Positions 10,660 to 18,858 of a stretch of DNA of 64,000 nucleotides are shown in pieces. Numbering within the stretch: position 1 is the stretch's first letter; every line of letters begins with the position of its first letter. The DNA comes from Aliishimia sp965656085 (GTDB lineage: Bacteria; Pseudomonadota; Alphaproteobacteria; Rhodobacterales; Rhodobacteraceae). The notes beneath the pieces are model-generated. The model saw nothing but the letters and a program-made list of their open reading frames with translations. It made no database searches and was not told the origin of the DNA. The position numbers and the translations under genes are program-made. The stretch covers positions 1 through 64,000 of the forward strand of contig CBFHJA010000008.1 of NCBI GenBank assembly GCA_965656085.1, given 5' to 3'.

Positions 10660-10760
10660 GAAAAATACCACATTCCATACCACTCAAGGAACGAAATTAG
10701 ACGAAACCGAAAGAAACTCAAGAGGAGTGATCAGACAAGCCAAGCTCAAGCAAACAAACA

Positions 10761-10782
10761 AAAAAGGCCGCCCAAGGCGACC
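10761..10782 (-). terminator. Intrinsic terminator downstream of tRNA-Arg
   Basis: Read on the minus strand, GGTCGCC and GGCGGCC form a 7-bp stem (one G-T pair) with a 3-base loop, followed directly by TTTTTTG. It lies 27 bp after the tRNA 3' end and before the integrase gene, so it probably ends the tRNA transcript and insulates the element. Confidence 0.65.
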
Positions 10783-10808
10783 AAACAAAAGTGTGCAAAA
10801 TGTTGAAG

Positions 10809-10885
10809 TGGCGGACCGAGGAGGATTCGAACCCCCGACCCCCTGATTCGTAGTCAGGTACTCTATCCAGCTGAGCTATCGGTCC
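10809..10885 (-). tRNA. tRNA-Arg(ACG)
   Basis: Read on the minus strand this is a complete 77-base cloverleaf. The acceptor arm is GGACCGA paired with TCGGTCC. The D arm is GCTC...GAGT and the anticodon stem is CCTGA/TCAGG around the loop CTACGAA, giving anticodon ACG. The T arm carries GGTTCGAATCC, and CCA is encoded at the 3' end. ACG is read as ICG after deamination. The integrase gene just past its 3' end suggests that the 3' half of this tRNA is the attachment site. The tRNA is intact, as expected when an element restores the end of the gene it enters. Confidence 0.96.
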
Positions 10886-10941
10886 ACAGGAGGTCCGTTT
10901 AAGCTTCGACCGGAGTAATGGCAACCCCCTTTTGCCCAAAT

Positions 10942-12327
10942 TCAGCTCCCAGCTTCGCCCTTCGGCAAGCAGATGCGGAACGCGGTGCCGTCCGGTCCGG
11001 TGCGGAGCAGTTCGAGCGTGCCGCCATGGCCGCGGATCAGTTCGGCGGCGATCGCCAGTCCCAAGCCTGAGCCTCCGCGGGTTGCGCCGCCTTGAAACGG
11101 GGTGAACAGGAACTCCTGCGCTTTGGGCGGCAAGCCCGGGCCGGTATCGGCCACCTCAAGGACCCATGCGCCCGCCTCCTCACGCGCCGAGACGCAAATC
11201 TCGCCCGGCGCGCCCGTCGCAACGATCGCCTGCCGCGCGTTGCGCACGAGGTTGAACACCACGCGAAAGAGCTGCTCGCCATCGGCGCGCACCGCCAGAC
11301 CCATCGGGATGTCTTCTGAAAAGCTCACGTCGTGCTCGCCGACCGCCAGCCGCTCGCTGTCGATCACATCGGTCACGATCTCGGCCATCGGCACCATCGA
11401 CAAGCGCGGCGCAGGCTCTTCGGCCTTGCCGAAGGCCAGCGTGCTTTCACACAGATGAATCGCGCGGGAGATCGAGCTGACAAGCTTGGGCGCCATGCGC
11501 CGCACCAGCGGGTCCTCGGAGCTTTCGATCCGGTCGGTGAAGAGTTGCGCCGAGGTCAGGATGTTGCGCAGATCGTGGCTGATCTTGCTGATCGCGCTGC
11601 CAAGCTGGGCGAGCCGGTCCTTCTGGCGCAGGGCCGACGTGAGCTCGGTCTGGAGTTTCTGCAAGGCGTCCTCGGCCTCACGCAACTCGCGCACCCCGGC
11701 CCCGGGCTGGATGATCCGGCGCGCGTCCTCGGGGGCTGCCGCGTAGCTCTGCATCGCGCCCACGACGCCCTTGATCGGGCGCACCAAGAGCCGCCGCACG
11801 GCAAGGAAGAGCAGCCCCGCCGTAATGCTGGAAATCACCGCCGACAGGATGAGAATGCGCACCCCGTAATCAATGATCGCCGCACGGAGAGGCGCGGTTT
11901 CCATGGTGATCTCGATCAGCAATCCGGCCTCGCGCACCGGGGCGCCAATCACCCGGATCACCTCGTTCTCGGCTGTGATCAGCCGCATCAGCGCATCCCG
12001 GATCAGGATCATCGCGCCCGGGTCGCGCAGATCGAACGTGTCGGCAATCGGCGAGGGCATCGGCGAGGACAGCATCAACTGCCGCACCTCATCGCGTCGC
12101 AGCACCACGTTGAGCACCTCGGCATTCTCCAGAAGCTCCGCCTCCAGATCGGCGTCGATCATGTCATTGGCCAGAAGCGCCAGCGACGCGATCTGCGCCC
12201 GTTCGAGCCGTGCCAGCAGGTAATCCTCGCGAAACCGCGCCACCGAGGGCACGAAGATCAACACCTCGGCCAGCATCACGAACACGGTCGTGAGGATCAG
12301 GAAGCGGCCGGAGAGGGAATTGAGCAT
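10942..12327 (-). CDS. Membrane sensor histidine kinase
   Basis: Protein of 461 residues. One membrane helix lies near 10-28, a periplasmic sensor region of about 130 residues follows, and a second helix lies near 155-180. A HAMP-like linker comes next (RRLLVRPIKGVVGAM). The dimerisation domain has the phospho-accepting His in SKISHDLRNILTSAQ near 254. The ATPase domain has the N box NLVRNARQA, G1 box DTGPGLP and G2 box GGSGLGLAIA. It should autophosphorylate in response to an unknown signal. No response regulator is adjacent. It is the last gene after the TVP38 and flavoenzyme genes, 15 bp behind the latter, so all three are probably co-transcribed. Confidence 0.88.
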   Translation of the reverse strand: MLNSLSGRFLILTTVFVMLAEVLIFVPSVARFREDYLLARLERAQIASLALLANDMIDADLEAELLENAEVLNVVLRRDEVRQLMLSSPMPSPIADTFDLRDPGAMILIRDALMRLITAENEVIRVIGAPVREAGLLIEITMETAPLRAAIIDYGVRILILSAVISSITAGLLFLAVRRLLVRPIKGVVGAMQSYAAAPEDARRIIQPGAGVRELREAEDALQKLQTELTSALRQKDRLAQLGSAISKISHDLRNILTSAQLFTDRIESSEDPLVRRMAPKLVSSISRAIHLCESTLAFGKAEEPAPRLSMVPMAEIVTDVIDSERLAVGEHDVSFSEDIPMGLAVRADGEQLFRVVFNLVRNARQAIVATGAPGEICVSAREEAGAWVLEVADTGPGLPPKAQEFLFTPFQGGATRGGSGLGLAIAAELIRGHGGTLELLRTGPDGTAFRICLPKGEAGS

Positions 12328-12342
12328 CGTGCCAATCGCGGT

Positions 12343-13785
12343 TCAGGGAAGGTAACGCTGGACCAGTCCAACAACCCGTTTCACCGTAGGATTATCAAAC
12401 AATCTGGGCGTGAAATAGGCCCCGGCGGCACGTTTGTTCACTTCCGAGATCGTCGGATAGGGCGCGACCATCGCGGCGATCTGGCTCATCTTCAGCCGGT
12501 TCGCAATCGCCAGCGACCACAGCGTGATGAGCTCTCCGGCTTGCGGACCTACAATCGACACCCCCACGGGGCGGCCCTTCACAACCATCACCTTGATGAA
12601 CCCTGTGGTCTTGCGCTCGGCAATCGCGCGGTCGTTGTGATGGATATCGAAGCGGACCACCTCCAGCTTGCCGCCATGTTCCGCACGGGCTTGCGCCTCG
12701 GTGAGCCCGACCTGCGCCAGTTCGGGGTCGGTATAGGTCGCCCAAGGAATATGCACGGTCTTGGCCTTGGAGGGCAGCCCAAACAGCATCGAGCGGATGA
12801 TCACGCCCGCGTGGTAGCCCGCCACATGGGTGAATTGCAGCCCGCCTGCTACATCGCCGATGGCATAGACGCGTTTGTTGCTGGTGCGCAGGCTGTCATC
12901 GACCTTGATCCCGGTGCGGGTCGGCTCGATGCCTGCAACCTCCAAGTTGAGCTTTTCGGTGTTCGCCTTGCGCCCGACGGCTATCAGCAGATGCGAGCCG
13001 GTGAAGCGGCGCCCATCCTCGGCGATCACCTCGACACCGCCCCGGGCCTGATCCGGGGCCTCGCCACCCAAGGCCCGGACCTCCGACACTTTCGCGCCTT
13101 CCGCAATCTCGACGCCCTCGCCCTTGAGACTGTCCAGCACCACTTCGGCCAGTTCAGGATCGTCCTTGCCAAGCGCCTTTGCGCCTTCGATCACCGTCAC
13201 CTTGCACCCCAGCCGCACATGCGCCTGCGCCATCTCCATGCCAATCGGCCCGCCCCCGATGATCAGCAGGTGATCGGGCCGCGCGCGCAGTTCGAAGATC
13301 GTCTCGTTGGTGTGCACCTCGACACTATCCAGCCCCGGGATCGGCGGCACGAAGGGGCGCGAGCCGGTGGCGATCACGATGCGGCGCGCGCTGATCAGAT
13401 GCGGGCCAGCCCTGACCTCGGTGGGCGAGACGAACTCGCCAAACTCCTGAATGACATGCACGCCCAGCCCCTCGAACCGCTCCACGCTGTCCACCGGAGC
13501 AATCTGCGCGATCACATCCGCCACATGATCCTTGGCGGCGGCATAGTCGATCTGCGGGACCACGTCGGCGACCCCATAGGCGCTGGCATGGCTCTGCCCG
13601 TAGGCGGCCTTGCCCGACGCGATCAGCGCTTTCGAGGGCACGCAGCCATAGTTCAGGCAATCCCCGCCCATCTTGTGGCCTTCCAGAAGCACGACCTTCG
13701 CGCCCATCTGCACCGCACCTGCGGCAACCGAGAGCCCGCCCGAGCCCGCGCCGATCACCAGAATATCCGTCTTGATCTTGTCCAT
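12343..13785 (-). CDS. Dihydrolipoamide dehydrogenase / mercuric reductase-like flavoenzyme
   Basis: NAD(P)- and FAD-binding disulfide oxidoreductase of 480 residues. It has the FAD site GAGSGGLSVA, the redox-active pair in GGDCLNYGCVPSKA (near 43 and 48), the NAD site GGGPIGMEMAQAH and the second FAD motif YAIGDVAGG. The C-terminal dimer interface, which carries the catalytic HPT motif in classical members, reads APYPTISE here, so the base His is Tyr. That variant suggests a substrate other than lipoamide. The partner gene just upstream encodes a TVP38/TMEM64 membrane protein; this pairing is widespread in bacteria, sometimes as a fusion. The natural substrate is unknown. Confidence 0.85.
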   Translation of the reverse strand: MDKIKTDILVIGAGSGGLSVAAGAVQMGAKVVLLEGHKMGGDCLNYGCVPSKALIASGKAAYGQSHASAYGVADVVPQIDYAAAKDHVADVIAQIAPVDSVERFEGLGVHVIQEFGEFVSPTEVRAGPHLISARRIVIATGSRPFVPPIPGLDSVEVHTNETIFELRARPDHLLIIGGGPIGMEMAQAHVRLGCKVTVIEGAKALGKDDPELAEVVLDSLKGEGVEIAEGAKVSEVRALGGEAPDQARGGVEVIAEDGRRFTGSHLLIAVGRKANTEKLNLEVAGIEPTRTGIKVDDSLRTSNKRVYAIGDVAGGLQFTHVAGYHAGVIIRSMLFGLPSKAKTVHIPWATYTDPELAQVGLTEAQARAEHGGKLEVVRFDIHHNDRAIAERKTTGFIKVMVVKGRPVGVSIVGPQAGELITLWSLAIANRLKMSQIAAMVAPYPTISEVNKRAAGAYFTPRLFDNPTVKRVVGLVQRYLP

Positions 13786-13788
13786 CGC

Positions 13789-14520
13789 TCAGACGCCTTT
13801 CTTGCCGGTGAGGGCCTTGAGCACGATGGGCAGCGCGGCGAGCGCGCAGAGCCCGAGGATGGGTCCGAGGATGTGCGGCTCGAAGATAATCCCGAGATCG
13901 GGCGTTTGACCGGCGGCGAAGACCTCGCCGAGACCCGCACCGACGGACGTGTAAACGAGCCCGCCGGGAATGATCCCGAGGAAGGTCGAGATCACATAGC
14001 GATGCAGCGGGACCTCCAGAAAAGCCGGGAGCAGGTTGGCGACGAAGAACGGCACCGCCGGCACCAGCCGGATGAGAAACAGCATCGACCACTGGTTCTC
14101 GTCGATCCCATCCTTGATCCGCTTGATTGGCCCATCCGAGCGTTCCAGCTTGGCCCCGAGCCGTTCGCCAAAGCCGTGCCGGGCGGCCAGAAAGATCAGC
14201 ACCGCGCCCAGCGTGGCGGCGGTGACGTTGAAAAACGTACCGAGCCATGTGCCGAAGAGAAAGCCTCCGGTCAGCGTCGCAAGGGTCGCCCCGGGCAGGG
14301 AGAAGGCGACGATCACCACATAGGCGGCCATGAAGCCCAGCGCGGTGAGCAGGAAATTGGCGTCGCGAAAGGCGATCAGCGCCTCGCGGTTGTCCCGCAA
14401 CGCCTCGAAACTGAGATAGTCGCGCAAGGTGAACGCGCCGAGGACCGCGACCGTGAGGATCACAAGGAGCGGCAGGCGTCTGGCCCAGCCGGATTTCGGA
14501 GTATCTGTCATGTCGCTCAT
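13789..14520 (-). CDS. TVP38/TMEM64 (DedA-like) membrane protein
   Basis: Integral inner-membrane protein of about 243 residues. The SNARE-associated domain core is visible as FSLPGATLATLTGGFLFG and FLIRLVPAVPFFVANLLPAF. At least five hydrophobic segments are present: near 15-35, 60-85, 90-115, 155-175 and 210-230. Related proteins move or scramble lipids, but the substrate here is not known. I placed the start at ATG 14520 (MSDMTDTPK) because AAAGG lies 8 bases upstream; an ATG two codons earlier is also possible. The stop lies 3 bp before the flavoenzyme start, so the two proteins are made together and probably work together at the membrane. Confidence 0.8.
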   Translation of the reverse strand: MSDMTDTPKSGWARRLPLLVILTVAVLGAFTLRDYLSFEALRDNREALIAFRDANFLLTALGFMAAYVVIVAFSLPGATLATLTGGFLFGTWLGTFFNVTAATLGAVLIFLAARHGFGERLGAKLERSDGPIKRIKDGIDENQWSMLFLIRLVPAVPFFVANLLPAFLEVPLHRYVISTFLGIIPGGLVYTSVGAGLGEVFAAGQTPDLGIIFEPHILGPILGLCALAALPIVLKALTGKKGV

Positions 14521-14723
14521 CTTCATAGCCTTTCCGCGCCGGGGTATAATATCCACCGGCGCAGCCCTTGATGCCCCGGCGTGACACAGCACATGGCAGC
14601 CCGTCCATGCGCTTGCACGCTTCATGTCAGGGGTCTCACGCGCGGGTGATGCGGGGTGACGCAAAACCCGGGGTTTCGTGACCGCATGAAACAATTGGCG
14701 CCCCCTGCACGCGCACAGACGTG

Positions 14724-15494
14724 TCAGCCCGCCTCCGCCACCAAGGTCACCGCGACCGAGCCGATCCCCTCGATCACCACCGCGACCTCTTGGCCTGCGC
14801 GCACAGGCCGAGCGCCCAAAGACGTGCCACAGGCGATCACATCCCCCGGATTGAGCGTCATGTCCTGCGACAACAGCTCCACGATCCGCGCGGGCGGCAG
14901 GATCATGTCCGCCACCGGATAGCTTTGCCGCTCACGCCCGCCCACCTGCACGGTCACGGTCAGAGCGTTTGGGTCGACCTCGGTCTCGATCACCGGCCCG
15001 ATCACGCCGAACCCGTCGAAACTCTTGGCCCGGGTCCATTGCGGAAAGGTCTCGTCGGCAAAGAGCAGATCGAGCGAGGTGAAATCGTTCACGCAGGTAT
15101 AGCCGAAAATCGCCGCCTCGGCCTCCTCAAGCGTGGCGTTCTTACAGACGGCCCCGATCACGATCCCAAGCTCGCCCTCGAAAATCACCCGCCCCGCGCG
15201 CGCAGGCAGCGTGACCTCGTCACCCGGCCCGGCGAGCGACGTGGCGGCCTTGAGAAACCACAGCGGATGCGCGGGATGGGGATTGCCGGCCTTCTCGGCG
15301 GCGGCCTTGAAATTGTTCCAAAGCCCAATGAACTTGCCCGGCACCACCGGCGGTAGAAGCGTCAGATCGGCGAGCGGGAGCGGCGTGCCCGTGCCCTGAT
15401 CCGCGCCGAGGCCTTCTTTGGGATGCAGGCTCTCGCCCTCGATCACCCCGACGAGTTCGGCCCCATCCGCGCCGCGCGCTCTTGCCCATTTCAT
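14724..15494 (-). CDS. Fumarylacetoacetate hydrolase (FAH) family protein
   Basis: Protein of 256 residues covering the FAH C-terminal catalytic fold. The metal-binding acidic residues are seen in FEGELGIVIG (near 107-116) and NDFTSLDLLF (near 138), and GDVIACGTSLG near 221 is typical of the family. Members act on beta-dicarbonyl-type compounds, for example as acylpyruvate hydrolase, oxaloacetate decarboxylase or 2-oxohept-3-enedioate hydratase. The sequence does not decide which. It stands alone on the minus strand, divergent from rpmH, and no other aromatic-degradation gene is nearby. Confidence 0.82.
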   Translation of the reverse strand: MKWARARGADGAELVGVIEGESLHPKEGLGADQGTGTPLPLADLTLLPPVVPGKFIGLWNNFKAAAEKAGNPHPAHPLWFLKAATSLAGPGDEVTLPARAGRVIFEGELGIVIGAVCKNATLEEAEAAIFGYTCVNDFTSLDLLFADETFPQWTRAKSFDGFGVIGPVIETEVDPNALTVTVQVGGRERQSYPVADMILPPARIVELLSQDMTLNPGDVIACGTSLGARPVRAGQEVAVVIEGIGSVAVTLVAEAG

Positions 15495-15591
15495 CGCTTT
15501 GTCCTTTCGTCTGTGTCAGCCGGTCGCAGATAGCATGTCTTGCGCCGCGCGCCACGCCGGAAAAAACCCGCCAAAACCGCGCGCAGGGGGT

Positions 15592-15620
15592 TTGACTTGC
15601 CCGCGCGTCCCGTCTATTGC
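15592..15620 (+). promoter_or_regulatory. Probable sigma-70 promoter of rpmH-rnpA-yidD
   Basis: TTGACT at 15592-15597 and TATTGC at 15615-15620 are separated by 17 bp and lie 66 bp before the rpmH start. The -35 box is close to consensus, as expected for a strong ribosomal-protein promoter. Confidence 0.55.
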
Positions 15621-15686
15621 CCGGATTTCAAGAATTCGATGGGCCGCGAATCCGTTCCGCTGGCCCCCTGATCTGGAGACGCTGCG

Positions 15687-15821
15687 ATGAAACGCACTTT
15701 TCAACCGTCCAACCTCGTGCGCAAACGGCGCCATGGGTTCCGCGCGCGCATGGCCACCAAGGCGGGCCGCAAGATCCTGAACGCGCGCCGCGCGCGGGGC
15801 CGGAAATCCCTGAGCGCCTGA
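15687..15821 (+). CDS. rpmH: 50S ribosomal protein L34
   Basis: Protein of 44 residues with the complete L34 sequence: [20 protein letters not shown], then [10 protein letters not shown] and a basic C-terminus ending KSLSA. It is part of the large ribosomal subunit. It is preceded by CTGGAGACGCTGCG, which supplies the ribosome binding site, and followed 22 bp later by rnpA, the near-universal bacterial arrangement. Downstream, yidD overlaps rnpA. In many relatives yidC follows directly, but here it is about 5 kb away. Confidence 0.97.
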
Positions 15822-15843
15822 GGCGCGTCCGGCGGGGTCGCTT

Positions 15844-16233
15844 ATGACATCGCCCTCCAAAGATGACAGCGCCGCCGCAGAGCATCCCTCCGCGGCGGTT
15901 TTGCCGTGCCGCAAACCACAGGTTCTGAAAGCCCGCGCAGATTTCCTGCGCGCCGCACGCGGACCGCGCAAGGCGATGCCGGGCTTCATCCTGCAAATCC
16001 GCGACCGCCGCGACGGCGACCCGGGGGTCCGCGTCGGCTTCACCTGTTCCAAGAAGGTCGGCAACGCCGTCGCGCGCAACCGCGCCAAGCGCCGCCTGCG
16101 CGAGATCGCCCGCCTGACCTTGCCTGCCCATGGCAAACCGGGGCACGACTACGTGCTGATCGGGCGCGCCGAGCGCACCGCCGCCCTGCCCTTCGACCAG
16201 CTTCTGGCCGATCTGCGAAAGGCGCTGGCATGA
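15844..16233 (+). CDS. rnpA: Ribonuclease P protein component
   Basis: Protein subunit of RNase P, which matures the 5' ends of tRNAs together with the catalytic RNA. At 129 residues it has a family-typical length, and the conserved signature is seen as RVGFTCSKKVGNAVARNRAK followed by RRLREIAR. The first 25 residues are a variable, Ala-rich extension. It lies between rpmH and yidD and ends in a TGA that overlaps the yidD start as ATGA. Confidence 0.95.
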   Translation: MTSPSKDDSAAAEHPSAAVLPCRKPQVLKARADFLRAARGPRKAMPGFILQIRDRRDGDPGVRVGFTCSKKVGNAVARNRAKRRLREIARLTLPAHGKPGHDYVLIGRAERTAALPFDQLLADLRKALA

Positions 16234-16472
16234 GCCCGCTGGCATGGATCCTCGCTCTGCCCGTCCGGGCCTACCGCCTGATCGGCTCGCCTTGGGTGGG
16301 CCATAACTGCCGCTACCAGCCGACCTGCTCGGCCTATGCGCTCGAAGCGCTGGAACGGCATGGCGCGCTCAAGGGCGCGTGGCTCGCCGCCCGCCGCATT
16401 GGCCGCTGCCACCCGTGGGGCGGGACGGGCTATGACCCGGTGCCGCCCAAATCCGGCTCTGCGCGGGAGTGA
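16230..16472 (+). CDS. yidD: Membrane protein insertion efficiency factor YidD
   Basis: Protein of 80 residues with the diagnostic YidD core: GHNCRYQPTCSAYALEALER, then CHPWGGTGYDPVP. YidD is a small amphipathic protein that lies at the inner membrane and assists insertion by YidC. The ATG overlaps the rnpA stop (ATGA), so it is translationally coupled. In many bacteria yidC follows directly; here five unrelated genes intervene. Confidence 0.95.
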   Translation: MSPLAWILALPVRAYRLIGSPWVGHNCRYQPTCSAYALEALERHGALKGAWLAARRIGRCHPWGGTGYDPVPPKSGSARE

Positions 16473-16545
16473 ACACGCCCCTGTGCGTTGGCATTCCGCC
16501 CATGCCCGCCTAGGTTCAGGGCAAAGCAAGCAAAGGAGCGTGGCC

Positions 16546-17421
16546 ATGGCCGACACATACGAGCCCCCCAAGGTCTGGACATGGGAGCAAGCCTCGGGCG
16601 GCAAATTCGCCAGCATCAACCGCCCCATTGCCGGCCCGACCCATGACAAGGAATTGCCGGTCGGCAAGCACCCGTTTCAGCTTTACTCGCTGGCCACGCC
16701 CAACGGGGTGAAGGTCACGGTCCTGTTCGAGGAATTGCTCGCAGCCGGCCATGCCGATGCCGAATATGACGCATGGCTGATCAAGATCGGCGATGGCGAT
16801 CAGTTCGGCTCGGGCTTCGTTGAGGTGAACCCCAACTCCAAGATCCCGGCCCTGATGGACCGCTCCGGCCCCGAACCGATCCGCGTGTTCGAAAGCGCCG
16901 CGATCATGCTCCATCTGGCCGAAAAATTCGACGCTTTCCTCGGCCCCAAAGAGGTCCGCCCGGAAATGCTGTCTTGGCTTTTCTGGCAGATGGGCAGCGC
17001 GCCCTATCTCGGCGGCGGCTTCGGACATTTCTACGCCTATGCGCCGGAGAAATGGGAATACCCGATCAACCGCTTCGCGATGGAGACCAAGCGCCAGCTT
17101 GACGTTCTGAACCGCGAATTGAGCGAAAAGACCTACCTGACCGGGGACAAGATCACGATTGCCGATTTCGCGATCTGGGCGTGGTATGGCCAGCTTGTGC
17201 TGGGCCGCCTCTATTTCGCCGCCGAGTTCCTTGACGTGGAGAGCTACACCCATGTGCTGCGGTGGGCCAAAGAGATTGACGCCCGCCCGGCCGTGCTGCG
17301 CGGCCGCATGGTGAACCGTGTGTTCGGCGAGCCGTCCTTGCAACTTCACGAGCGCCACGACGCCGCCGATTTCGAGACCAAGACGCAAGACAAGCTGAAC
17401 CCCGAAGGTGCGGACACGTAG
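16546..17421 (+). CDS. Glutathione S-transferase family protein, YghU-like
   Basis: Protein of 291 residues of the Nu-class GST/YghU type, which reduce organic disulfides or peroxides using glutathione. The thioredoxin-fold N-terminal domain shows LYSLATPNGVKVTVLFEELL, with the Thr/Asn pair that replaces the usual Tyr or Ser. The cis-Pro loop is NSKIPAL and the GSH-contact pair is in VFESAAIMLHLAEKF. The all-helical C-terminal domain has the N-capping motif TIADFAIWAW. The start is ATG 16546 with an AAAGGAG site 8 bases upstream; earlier in-frame codons would run into yidD. A strong terminator follows. Confidence 0.88.
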   Translation: MADTYEPPKVWTWEQASGGKFASINRPIAGPTHDKELPVGKHPFQLYSLATPNGVKVTVLFEELLAAGHADAEYDAWLIKIGDGDQFGSGFVEVNPNSKIPALMDRSGPEPIRVFESAAIMLHLAEKFDAFLGPKEVRPEMLSWLFWQMGSAPYLGGGFGHFYAYAPEKWEYPINRFAMETKRQLDVLNRELSEKTYLTGDKITIADFAIWAWYGQLVLGRLYFAAEFLDVESYTHVLRWAKEIDARPAVLRGRMVNRVFGEPSLQLHERHDAADFETKTQDKLNPEGADT

Positions 17422-17480
17422 GCACGTTGGGCCGGGCCGCGCGCCGCCCTGACGTGAAAAAACCACCGCCCAGAAACGAC

Positions 17481-17515
17481 AAAGGCCCCGCAGAGTGATC
17501 TGCGGGGCCTTTTTG
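17481..17515. terminator. Bidirectional intrinsic terminator
   Basis: AAAGGCCCCGCA and TGCGGGGCCTTTT form a stem of about 12 bp around an 8-base loop, with an A run before and a T run after. It lies between the converging GST and fasciclin genes and can serve both. Confidence 0.85.
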
Positions 17516-17542
17516 TGTGCCGTGCGAGCACCGCGGGGCGTC

Positions 17543-18046
17543 TCAGGGCAGCAGCACTTGGTCGATCACATGCACAACGCCGTTCGATGCCATCACATCC
17601 GCCGCGATGACATTGGCTCCGTTCACCTGAACGCCCGCGTTCAGCTTCGAGCGCATACCGTTCACGTCAACGGTTCCACCCTGCACCGTGGCCACGCTCT
17701 GACGCGTCCCGAGCAGCTGACCTGACGTGATCGCACCAGGCACCACGTGATAGGTCAGGATGCTGCGCAGCGTTTCGACGTTTTCCGGCAGCAGCAGGTT
17801 TTCGACAGTGCCCGCCGGCAGAGCTGCAAACGCCGCGTTGGTCGGCGCGAAGACCGTGAAGGGACCCGGTCCGCTCAGCGTGTCGGCAAGCCCTGCCGCG
17901 CTGACAGCCGCCACGAGGGTCGACAGGTTCGGATCGCCCGCAGCAAGTTCGACGATGTTCGGTGTGCTCTCCTGACGCGCGCAGGCGGACATGGTCCCCA
18001 ATGCGCCCACGGCAGCGAAGGATTTCAGTAGAAAGCGGCGGTCCAT
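17543..18046 (-). CDS. Fasciclin (FAS1) domain lipoprotein
   Basis: Secreted protein of 167 residues with one FAS1 domain, a fold used in adhesion and cell-surface contacts. The H1 box is seen as GPFTVFAPTNAAFAALP and the H2 region as GVVHVIDQVLLP at the C-terminus. The N-terminus (MDRRFLLKSFAAVGALGTMS, then AC) combines a Tat-like RRFLLK motif with a lipobox-like MSAC, so it is probably exported and lipid-anchored. The start is ATG 18046, chosen for the GGAAGGAG site just upstream. It converges on the GST gene. The ligand is unknown. Confidence 0.87.
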   Translation of the reverse strand: MDRRFLLKSFAAVGALGTMSACARQESTPNIVELAAGDPNLSTLVAAVSAAGLADTLSGPGPFTVFAPTNAAFAALPAGTVENLLLPENVETLRSILTYHVVPGAITSGQLLGTRQSVATVQGGTVDVNGMRSKLNAGVQVNGANVIAADVMASNGVVHVIDQVLLP

Positions 18047-18243
18047 AGGTGCTCCTTCCAGTTTGGTCTTGCGATGCGCAGATTGCGCAACGCGTGCAGT
18101 GCCGGGCAGTAAACCCACCTAGCTTGCCTTGGGACGTAGCCTCCCGGCGGTCATTGACCACCCGCCCCGGCGCGACAAGCGGCGAAGACTTGCCGATCGC
18201 GCCGCACCACGCCACGGTCAGCCCGGCGCGCCATGGCGTTCTG

Positions 18244-18768
18244 TCATTGCTTCTCGAAGGTGATGATGACCTCACCGATATCCACCCCGAAGCGCTTCAT
18301 ATAGGCCTTGTTCAGCACCCGGTCCGGGCTGAGTTGCCACATCCAATCGTCGAACGTGACGCGCAGCGTGCCCTCCGGCACCGGCAGGTCGATCTCGTAG
18401 GCCCAGTTGAACGTATCGCCCCGCTCCACACCGGTCGCGGTCCCGATCACGCCGGGCGCGGTGCCCTCCCATGTCTCGTCCCCGGTCTGCCGCAGGGTCC
18501 AGATGCGCTGCTCGGTGCTGCCGTCCTCATAGGTGAAGTCCTCCACCAACCGCAGCACCTCCCCATCCCACGTGCCGGTGATGTCGACCGCGAAGCGTCG
18601 CCGCACGGTGCCGAGCACGTCCTGAAACTGCCCATGGGCGACGACATGCCCGTCGAAGAATTCCTGCAACTCGAACTCCTGCCCGGACAATAGCGGATCG
18701 TCCGGCCCCGGCTTGCCCGTGCAGGCGGCGAGCCCTGCCAGCATCGCCAAAACGGCCCAAAGGCGCAT
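18244..18768 (-). CDS. DUF3833 family lipoprotein
   Basis: Protein of 174 residues with an N-terminal lipoprotein signal (MRLWAVLAMLAGLAACTG, lipobox LAAC). The body matches the DUF3833 pattern: FFDGHVVAHGQFQD, then FAVDITGTWDGEVLRLVEDF and DDWMWQLSPDRVLNKAYM. Function is unknown. In other proteobacteria such genes lie with cyclopropane-fatty-acid synthase and SDR genes, but not here. It stands between the fasciclin gene and the divergent ttcA; nothing notable is seen in the 197 bp between it and the fasciclin start. Confidence 0.8.
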   Translation of the reverse strand: MRLWAVLAMLAGLAACTGKPGPDDPLLSGQEFELQEFFDGHVVAHGQFQDVLGTVRRRFAVDITGTWDGEVLRLVEDFTYEDGSTEQRIWTLRQTGDETWEGTAPGVIGTATGVERGDTFNWAYEIDLPVPEGTLRVTFDDWMWQLSPDRVLNKAYMKRFGVDIGEVIITFEKQ

Positions 18769-18858
18769 GTCATGTCTCCTTGATTTTGGTAGCGATACGC
18801 GCCCGCACGGGATGCCGGATCACTTGCTTGGCACGCGCACCTGCGATATCTGCCCTCC

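Noticed and set aside
10809..10885. Truncated tRNA remnant (attachment-site copy only)
   Set aside because: All arms and the CCA are present and paired, so this is the complete functional tRNA; the partial copy should be at the unseen far end of the element.
11332..14571. Very long open frame on the plus strand
   Set aside because: It runs antisense through the histidine kinase, flavoenzyme and TVP38 genes, which have clear family motifs. Its protein is His/Arg/Gln-rich without any domain, a known artefact of high-GC coding DNA.
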